A stretch of 64,000 nt of DNA, taken from Sthenelais limicola (taxonomy: Eukaryota > Annelida > Polychaeta > Phyllodocida > Sigalionidae). The DNA is taken from contig OW804095.1 of the NCBI GenBank assembly GCA_942159475.1, forward strand, positions 93,013,740 through 93,077,739, in the 5' to 3' direction. Below, piece after piece: positions 57,144 to 64,000 of this stretch; positions within the stretch are counted from its first letter, which is position 1; each line of letters starts with the position of its first letter. The position numbers were made by a program, and so were the translations under genes. Under the pieces are notes generated by a model. That model worked only from the letters and a program-made list of their open reading frames with translations, was not told the DNA's origin and made no database searches.

Positions 57144-58637
57144 CCATACATGTAGGCTTCCATTACTATAACAATATTATAAGCTACCACATGAAGGAGA
57201 GAGGAGACAGGTTTATATAGGCTGTATATTTGTTTTTTGCATATTTTATAGTTTATTAAAATTGAATTGTTGAAGTTGAGGAGAACTATTAAAGCCTTTG
57301 AAAAATTTAAAAGCTTTAAGCTTAACTTAAGTAGTCTACTTATAGTATAGTAGTGTTTTATTCCATCTTTTTAGATACAAAGTCATGGGAAATGGTTGAT
57401 ATACCCTCTGTTACATCAGTTCTTCCAGGCACATCAGAAGGAATGTACATAGCAAATAACCTTCTCCTCTTAAACGAACAGGAAGATTGTAATAATCAAA
57501 ACAGGATTTCATATCAACAGTATTAAAGACCCACAGACATGGATTTGATATTAGTTATTTGTTCTCCATGAACACGATTGAACCATGATAAAAATTACAT
57601 TAAAGTTTTAATTATCTAATATTCAATCCCAACCAAACTTACCCTTATCTACCCAACATACAATTCTATCTGTGACCGTCGGCTAATGTACATTCATAGT
57701 TTCAGCAAGACGTGCATGCATGCATGAGTGGAAAAATGTCGAACCAGATACTGCCTTAGTATAGAGAGGTATTATGTATACACAAACCATTGCTGATTGC
57801 AGCTTTTATTCCCCAAGGGCATAACATCTTGACAGTTATTTCCATCGGTTCTCAAGGGAAAAAAGAAAGATGTCATTACCTCATAACTAATTAATGTCAC
57901 TGTCCGTTTGGTTTTACTCCGCCAGAAGGTGTTTGGTTTGAAATATTCAATCATGGCAGATTATTAGGTCTGTGTTCAAGAATGATTATTGGTTTTCCAG
58001 GTGAAATTAATGTATAGATTGAATCGCCACACTGTATCCCCAAATACGTTTTAAAAATGTATAATATTATATAAATCTTTTTCAAATGCCGGTGATATTT
58101 TACTCGACGGTCCATAATCATCCGTCGTAGATGAAATAAACATATAACTGTATTGTATTAATCCTTGCATATAATATTAATCCTATCTATCGATATATGG
58201 GTCAGGTCTCTCTAATAACCTAAACTTAAGACAAGAACGAGGGCTAAAACATAGATTCTCTTACTCCATGCAATACCAAATATGATGCTAAGAAATCTTC
58301 CTAGAAACAAGACGAAATTGCGTAGAAATTTACGCACATTTTGTAATATTTTTTCTACGTGCAACAACGCATGGGAATCACGAAATCCGTGGATTACGAA
58401 ATCAGTCATAAGCGCGCCCACGTGGGAAAGCTTGTGTAGCTTTTGTCTTGAACTATGGCTATATATATCACTAGCTATAACGAAGCATGAAGGTGTGGAA
58501 ATGAGTACACATTTCATTGTAGGATTGATGAACGGAATAGAAGTGTTTGGTAAACGACATGTACACCATAACTTTTAAAAACTAGGTTCTAAAATATAGG
58601 CCTATTTAGGCAAAATAATAGGGAAGAGTTATATTAG
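57144..58637. other. Non-coding stretch
   Basis: Overlapping frames of about 100 codons on opposite strands at 58212-58578 have no recognisable motif. A TGCGTAAATTTCTACGCA-type palindrome lies near 58319-58336. Confidence 0.4.
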
Positions 58638-58840
58638 TTATTTAAATTGAGTCGAACCACTTGATGCGGCCAACGGAAATAATTTATTACGGAGAAACTA
58701 ACCATCCGATTATTAATCTGAAAGCAGGACTGTCTTTATGACGTTTAGGGGATTCTCAGGGGGTAATCTTTATATTCAGATGGAAAGCATTTGAGGGAGC
58801 TATGAGCTATCTAGTAGAGAGCAATATTTTTTAGTTTTAC
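58638..58840 (+). repeat. Direct duplication, copy 1 (lacks the insert)
   Basis: It shares TTATTACGGAG, CCGATTA, AATCTGAAAGCAGGACTGT, TTTATATTCAGAT, AGGAGCTATGAGC-like and AGAGCAATATTTTT blocks in order with 59005-59325. At the position of the insert in copy 2 it reads GGGGATTCTCAGGGGGTAAT without interruption. Confidence 0.75.
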
Positions 58841-58937
58841 AAGTTATTATTATATTATGTCGATTTAGGGAAATAAACACCAAAACCGTAAGAAAGACGA
58901 TGCAAATTAATGTTGCTTGAGTTGTTTTATTATTTGT

Positions 58938-58975
58938 TCGACCAACGTTTCGGAGACCATTTTCTCCTTCATCAG
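58938..58975 (-). ncRNA. Hammerhead-ribozyme-like core
   Basis: The minus strand reads CTGATGA, then AGGAG AAAATGGT CTCC (a 4-bp stem II with a loop), then GAAAC and GTTGGTC. Thus the two invariant boxes are present and correctly spaced around stem II, and a G-U-C cleavage triplet is possible after a very short stem III. I do not see a good stem I between the flanks (CTGATAAGCT upstream, GAACAAATAA downstream), so cleavage activity is doubtful. Such motifs occur at the ends of Penelope-like elements and in retrozymes. Confidence 0.45.
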
Positions 58976-59004
58976 AGCTTATCAGGGTCATCAGGGTTAT
59001 TATA

Positions 59005-59325
59005 TTATTTATATCGATTCGAACGACTTGATTCGGCCGACGAAAATAACTTATTACGGAGGAACTAACTGTCCGATTATAAATCTGAAAGCAGGACTGT
59101 TTTCCTGATATTCAGGGGGAGTGAGTGAGTGAGTTGCTTTACGCCCTTATCAACACATATAAAGGTTCTATCAAGGGCGGGAGAGCTGAGAGAGAGGCAG
59201 TTTATTATCATACCCAGGAATTCAGGGATTCAGGGGGTTCTGGGATAACTTTTATATTCAGATTGGAAGCATTTTCTAGGAGCTATGAGCGAACTAATGG
59301 AAAGCAATATTTTTGAGTTTATGAG
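59005..59325 (+). repeat. Direct duplication, copy 2 (carries a 108-bp insert)
   Basis: Homologous to 58638-58840 on both sides of an insert at 59120-59227. The two copies have diverged by substitutions and short indels and lie about 165 bp apart, with the hammerhead-like motif between them. Confidence 0.75.
59120..59227 (+). mobile_element. 108-bp SINE-like insert with a 10-bp target duplication
   Basis: ATTCAGGGGG occurs at 59110-59119 and again at 59228-59237. The insert starts AGTGAGTGAGTGAGTTGCTT, a start like that of a short interspersed repeat common in molluscs (recognised from memory). Copy 1 of the host duplication lacks it. Confidence 0.65.
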
Positions 59326-59360
59326 CTCTGCATTGTTCATAAGTTAAGCATCAACTACCA

Positions 59361-59530
59361 ACTGGTTCAGTGGTCTATTGGCTATGATCCTCGCTTGAGA
59401 ACCCTAAGGTTGTGATATCGAACCCATGCAAAGGCAAGTTTTATTCTCCCTGCCTTGTCTTCAGTGTTGTCATCAGTGGCCGTCAGGCACTAATGGTCGC
59501 GCCAGCTTGTCTGACACTGGCCGGCCGGCC
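59361..59530 (+). repeat. tRNA-derived SINE, degenerate
   Basis: An A box TGGTTCAGTGG (59363-59373) and a B-box-like ATATCGAACCC (59415-59425) have tRNA spacing. A non-tRNA tail runs to about 59530, where a GGCCGGCC run occurs. Confidence 0.5.
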
Positions 59531-60142
59531 GGCGGTAGGGGTCTATGAGATTAGTAGATTTCTCCTAATCCTTTAGCTTTCCAAGTATATGATTTACAAT
59601 ATTAGAATTAAGGAAAAATAGAGATTAGTTGACTTTTCAACGGACTATTTCCACTGCTCCCTTGTAGAATTACGAAATCCGCAGAACACCGTAGGCAGAA
59701 CACCGTGGGGCAAAACCCTGCCAGGCACCCTCATGCACCCTCTTCCATTGTTGTTTTTCATCTTTGCTAGTTGACTTTTCATGCAGCCTAAATTAGCATA
59801 ATTTACTAAATATGTAGAACTGTTGATTGTATTGGCCCATATCCAGTAATGCGACCACATTCCAAATATCTTTGATAGATTCCGATGTAGCAAACACTTT
59901 TGACCGAGGGCCTCTGTGTCCCTTTCCACTTTATATACCGTATTCAAAATATATTTGAAAAAAGGTTTGACTGTGGCAGAAAATTGTGAACTAGTTCAAT
60001 CACTTATGTGTGTCCAGCCTAATAGCTTCTAACTCAGTCACATTCCAGTAAGGACCACACGATGCGCCATCAATAATTATTAGTCTTAGAAGTGATTGAT
60101 TGGTCCAAGTTAAGTATAGTAGAAGGTTTTAACAGTTTGATA
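59531..60142. other. Non-coding stretch
   Basis: A minus-strand frame of 100 codons (59645-59947) is unassigned. CCGTAGGCAGAACACCGTGGG near 59689-59709 contains a small direct repeat (GAACACCGT). Confidence 0.4.
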
Positions 60143-62155
60143 CACAGAGAAAATGAAACGAGTTATTTTGACTCTAAAAGAGAGTCCAGCACATGTCGCC
60201 AGAATAACTCCTTTTGGGATTCAAATTGACTCGCTTAGAAAGAGAGTCAAACCATTCTGACTCCCTTTTGTTAGGTTAATGTTTGCCCCCTCTCCCCCAT
60301 TCCCAGTCTTTTATTTGTGCTCTGAAAATCATCATTTCATCATTTGTTCATCATTTCTTGGTGGTGTACTTCTTCATATCAGTTTCTGTAAAGAATAAAA
60401 TACAGCTTTATTCGGTGCAATTCATTCACAGTTGTTACATTTTAAGAGTAATTATATAGAGAGATTTTTATTTCATAGCACATGTATATAGGAACTAGGT
60501 AGATCTATACAATATCTGCAAATCTGCAGGACTTCCAATTAAACCTATTGTAAAAACTAAGGTTACATATATAGGACGGTCAAGTATCACAGCTAACTAC
60601 AACAAAACATCATAAATTAAAAAGTCCAACTGTTCCCAACCATTTCCAAAGGCAAACTAGTTGGGCTACTTCTTAACACGATGGTACACTTTATATATGC
60701 AACTTGTTACGTAGTTAATGAATTATCAACCATAGCTTAGAAATCATTAGCATCATAGCCTACCCAATATTCCAATTTAGACACAGAAACAACAAATCGG
60801 TGATATATCCTTATGTCCTGACCCAGTGACTGAAAATGGGCTAGCTTTCCCCGATGACCCCCTCTCTGTTGACAGGCGTCTGGCTCCGCTATCAGACCCT
60901 GCAGACAATTATACTTTAGCAGAAGAATTGATATTTCGTTACCTTTTTAATGGAATAATCGCGGAGTTTCTACATGGAATATGACAGCAATACATGCACG
61001 TGATAATCCTAGGCTAGTTGTTTTGGTTGTGCAAGTGCAAAGACGGAAGTGTCTGACCGGAAGGAGCGCTCCGCGCGCTGCCTTGACCTTGCTCAATACA
61101 CTATGAGAAGCCTTATGTATCATTTCCCATGCATTTCAGTCATGTGGCCCAACTTTCACGGTCGGTCGATCGGCCGCTATGCAGTCCCCATTCACGCTAG
61201 TGTTAACGTAATTTGAACGAAGATTGTCATTTACTTGTGTGCGTTTTGGTTAAACTGACTTTACTCAAGTATAGCTGTGTTATTATGCTGGCCATTCATT
61301 GTACTGGATGCGTAAGTTTGTAGGAAAATGGGTGCGAGAAAGCTTTTGCAGACCCGGGGCCCCCTCTCTAATATTCGCTGTACAGTTATGGCGCTGCGGT
61401 CGTAGTGTTTCGGAAATAGCATCCGCTTATTGAAATAAGCGTTTGGCAGCCGTAGGTCAAGTTTTGATCTGTGATAAATTAAAAATCATGTTTTTTTATT
61501 GTTTTTTTTAAAAAAAATTTGGGGGGCCTTGTACATTTAAATTCTTTACAAAATACACATAACCACAAGGGTGATTATTTTCATGCGTTGCCATGTTAGT
61601 CAGATTTTATTTACAACTTAATCAAATTGTATATTTGTGCTGTCTGGTCTGGCAATGTTTGATACGGGCTTAGTATAGGGGATTGCACCATAATAGGATG
61701 CCAGGTTGTTTGTGACTGTGATTTTAGTAATATATTTCAGATACTTTGCATTCGAGATATGTTAACTTTAATGGGGATTGATTGCTAATTAAAATATTTA
61801 GTAAAATGAGACTTAATAATAACATAGAAGTTGCTTTAGACAGAGTATTTGGAACATGTCTTTTCTTCATGACAGTGTTATGTATATATGCCTATATGAT
61901 TAATGAAGATTAACGAGCTGTGACTCGGAATGAATGCCCTGACTCCCTTTTGGAGTCTATCCCTCAACTTTCACGCTTATCAGAGTCAGAAACAGAGTCT
62001 CAAATGTTGCACCCGTAGAACGAGTCTAACTGACTCTGATTAAGGGTCAGAAATAGGTGTAAAAGAGTCAGGCAAAACGAGTCACTTGATTTGACTCTTT
62101 TAGGAGGCGCTGGGCTCGGAATTCGAGTCAAATGACTCGTTTATGTTTCTCTGTG
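60143..62155. mobile_element. 2.0-kb non-autonomous DNA element with GAGTC/GACTC arms
   Basis: TA flanks both ends (60141-60142 and 62156-62157). The left end reads CACAGAGAAAATGAAACGAG and the reverse complement of the right end CACAGAGAAACATAAACGAG, a clear terminal inverted repeat of about 20 bp. The arms (60143-60280 and 61920-62155) are packed with GAGTC and GACTC words, which are scarce in between. The interior has no transposase frame. It includes a GC-richer part near 60840-61260 that could be captured sequence. Confidence 0.78.
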
Positions 62156-62215
62156 TACCACTAAATTTGAAAGCTAGAAGTTCAGGGTATAGTTTACAAT
62201 GTACTTATGGGTCTC

Positions 62216-62427
62216 AGAAAATGTACAATTCGCCTTCACCAATCCTCTTGAATAACCCAAATTACTTTTTTTAAATAAGTTTCAAAATACAGTTTAACAA
62301 AACCGAACAGATCTGTCTAATCAATGCAATAAATGATATATTCAGATATAATTGGTATTTAAAGATTTTGGGCCTAATCAGCAGAATTTACTAGATGCTT
62401 TGAGTGGCCGACAGTACATTTTCTGAC
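62216..62427 (-). mobile_element. Family B element, full copy in reverse orientation
   Basis: The left end CTCAGAAAATGTACAATTCG and right end ACAGTACATTTTCTGACACT are the inverted termini. The interior has ACAGTTTAACAAAACCGAAC and ATCAATGCAATAAATGATAT. Confidence 0.7.
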
Positions 62428-62924
62428 ACTGTGACACTTTTATAGTGGTAAGATAGGGATATTGTTATATAGTTAACAAGTGAATAGCAACATTTGGATG
62501 TGCTATTCTTTCTTTCTTTATTCCAAAGTATTCCCTTAAAGTATCTATATATCTGGCTCTCTTGACATAGTAAACACGAAGGGGGGTTGCAGGTCCCGAG
62601 ACCGAAGCCTCTATTTATTGAAGAACAGAAAACAGAAAAAAAAGTGTGGCCAGGACAAGTTTTTATGAGGAGTGAAGTGCACAGGGAAGTCAGGTGACCG
62701 CAACGGCGGGAAGGTACGGTCAGGTGACACCACATATATATTTCTATATCTTCATATACTTCACAAATATCCGGATTCCCCATCACAAACCGTATTCCCT
62801 CTTCACAATGAACAACTGGGATCTTGCATGGTAACTGCATTTCTGCCCTAAAACACAAAGTGCAATCAGGAAAAATAAAATTAATAGGTAATTGGAACTT
62901 GTTCTGGCGCTGGCACTGCCACAA
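62391..62924 (-). CDS. Unassigned 177-codon open frame
   Basis: The longest frame in the window outside the retroelements. The predicted peptide is Cys-rich (DCTLCFRAEMQLPCKIPVVH, then VMGNPDICEVYEDIEIYMWC). I recognise no domain. Its last 13 or so codons lie inside the family B element at 62216-62427, so the 3' end cannot be original. An acceptor-like TTTGTGTTTTAG on the minus strand precedes GGCAGAAATGCAG (about 62842-62853), so a spliced exon starting there is another reading. It may be chance, a decayed gene or a host exon. Confidence 0.25.
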   Translation of the reverse strand: MWQCQRQNKFQLPINFIFPDCTLCFRAEMQLPCKIPVVHCEEGIRFVMGNPDICEVYEDIEIYMWCHLTVPSRRCGHLTSLCTSLLIKTCPGHTFFSVFCSSINRGFGLGTCNPPSCLLCQESQIYRYFKGILWNKERKNSTSKCCYSLVNYITISLSYHYKSVTVSENVLSATQSI

Positions 62925-63387
62925 TCCAGGCTAAAAACAAATTAGGTTTTAAAAGCAAACCACCCAAAACACCAGAATGAGGGCCAGATCCTCCCTCATC
63001 CCTATTTATCAACGTTCTTTTTTTTAAACAATTGGTTCAGTTTTTGATAGAACCTCACCCAACCAAGATATTCAATTTGTCAGATTATTAAAGCAATGTA
63101 TTTTCCTTCAAACAGAAATTTGCTGACACATTCTAAGCTTAATGTACTTGAAATTGATTTCCTTGAACAAGACAAATTATGCTGTGTTTTTGTGTACTAG
63201 TAGTTGTTTTCCTGGTTTTCATATTGATTCGTCTGATCGTAATAGGCAATCCCTATTCAATTATGCAACGAAAGCCTTGAACTAATGTTGTAGTTGATCA
63301 CCTAAAGTTCTACTGATGATATTTGGACAGAAAATAGCTTACTTAAGCGCGAATTATTCTGTCTATTTCCAAACCTTCTTAAGTGTT
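62925..63387. other. Non-coding stretch
   Basis: Nothing recognisable. Confidence 0.4.
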
Positions 63388-63828
63388 TAGAGCTGCACTC
63401 TCGGTTAAGGTACGTCAGTCAATAGATCCTTTACTTTTTGTTCCGTTATTTTTCAACCCATCGAGAGTCATTTGACCAAAATTTTGGAGGATTTGTTCCG
63501 ATTGTATTTGCTATGGGGCTTCATAAATGTCCACTTTTATATTTTGGAGATCCGCCGAAATCCTTTCTTGCGGTGGTTTCACCATACTATACTTATCACT
63601 CATCGGCGGCCGTTTTCTCTCGTTTATTCTTCGTTTCAAATTCTAATATAAATATATAGCAGCAGCAGAATATCAATAAATTGATCCCTGTAAGTATTTT
63701 GTTACTGTGGTTAATTGTATGAGGCCAATAAAAGTTGGGCTGGTTTTTTTGAGGGTTTTTTAAAGAGTATAAAAGAATATAAGTAACTTAATACGACATT
63801 TGTGTTGTAACAGCTAAGAATGCAAAAG
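63388..63828 (+). repeat. Family A copy
   Basis: The left terminus is AGAGCTGCACTCTCGGTTAA. Internal blocks are TTTTGGAGGATTTGTTCCGA, CCGAAATCCTTTC, ACTCATCGGCGGCCGTTTTC and AGCAGCAGAATATCAAT. The right terminus is degraded (AACAGCTAAGAATGCA). The 73-codon plus-strand frame across it is not a gene. Confidence 0.65.
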
Positions 63829-64000
63829 AATGTTAACTGAACATTCGAGGAATATCATTTTCCGAGCACAATTGTCCAACAGAACTGTGTATATATATTC
63901 TGCATGAAACTTCTTTTCTTTTTGTTTGACGCAGACAGCAGTCAATTCGCCCTAATATGATACACACCAATATAAAAGCTTATAGCGTGCGTACATGCAC

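Noticed and set aside
58212..58578. Two overlapping frames of about 100 codons on opposite strands
   Set aside because: Neither has a recognisable motif or splice signals; mutual openness is typical of chance.
63438..63659. 73-codon plus-strand frame
   Set aside because: It lies wholly within a family A copy.

Overview
The window looks like nuclear DNA of an AT-rich invertebrate animal. It is dominated by eukaryotic transposons: a Ngaro/DIRS-type tyrosine-recombinase retrotransposon, an APE-type LINE, tRNA-derived SINEs, many small inverted-repeat elements and hammerhead-like motifs. There are no bacterial operons, rRNA genes or functional-looking tRNA genes. A marine invertebrate, perhaps lophotrochozoan, is my best guess from the repeat types, but nothing here fixes the phylum. 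Host coding sequence is almost absent. The only exon I can support is a 119-base internal exon at 42673-42791 (+), so much of the right half could be intron or intergenic DNA.

Layout. 1-1.8 kb: plain DNA with a TA-flanked inverted-repeat element. 1.87-6.29 kb: a near-complete Ngaro-like element on the minus strand with Gag, RT-RNase H and tyrosine recombinase, framed by split direct repeats in the A1 / B1-A2-B2 order. 6.3-19.4 kb: CT-rich tracts, a SINE, a 94-nt hairpin, pieces of three dispersed repeat families, a ~107-bp tandem array and an element with GTCGGC-rich arms. 19.7-25.16 kb: a LINE whose first ORF carries a complete NADAR (YbiA-like, ADP-ribose-related) domain behind an L1/CR1-type ORF1 body, followed by an APE endonuclease-reverse transcriptase ORF2. 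25-33.6 kb: mostly featureless, with two small-element families, a short inverted-repeat element and a minisatellite. 33.7-36.5 kb: a decayed DIRS-like element (minus strand) whose recombinase gene is split by a 1058-bp TA-flanked insertion. 36.5-51.6 kb: sparse DNA with the single exon, a 171-nt hairpin, an element with CCGAA/TTCGGCCGAA arms and a hammerhead-like motif. 51.6-64 kb: dense small repeats, including a repeat copy split by a nested cluster, a direct duplication in which one copy preserves the empty site of a SINE-like insertion, a 2-kb element with GAGTC/GACTC arms and several further copies of the two main small families.

How the parts work together. Each retroelement is a self-contained unit. 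In the Ngaro-like element, Gag would package RNA, RT-RNase H would copy it and the recombinase would integrate a circular product; the recombinase has Gln where a catalytic His is usual. In the LINE, ORF1p would bind RNA, ORF2p would nick the target and prime reverse transcription, and the NADAR domain is an unexpected extra. This LINE copy is dead: one in-frame stop in ORF1, and a frameshift plus a stop in ORF2. The strongest candidate for something new is the NADAR-bearing LINE.
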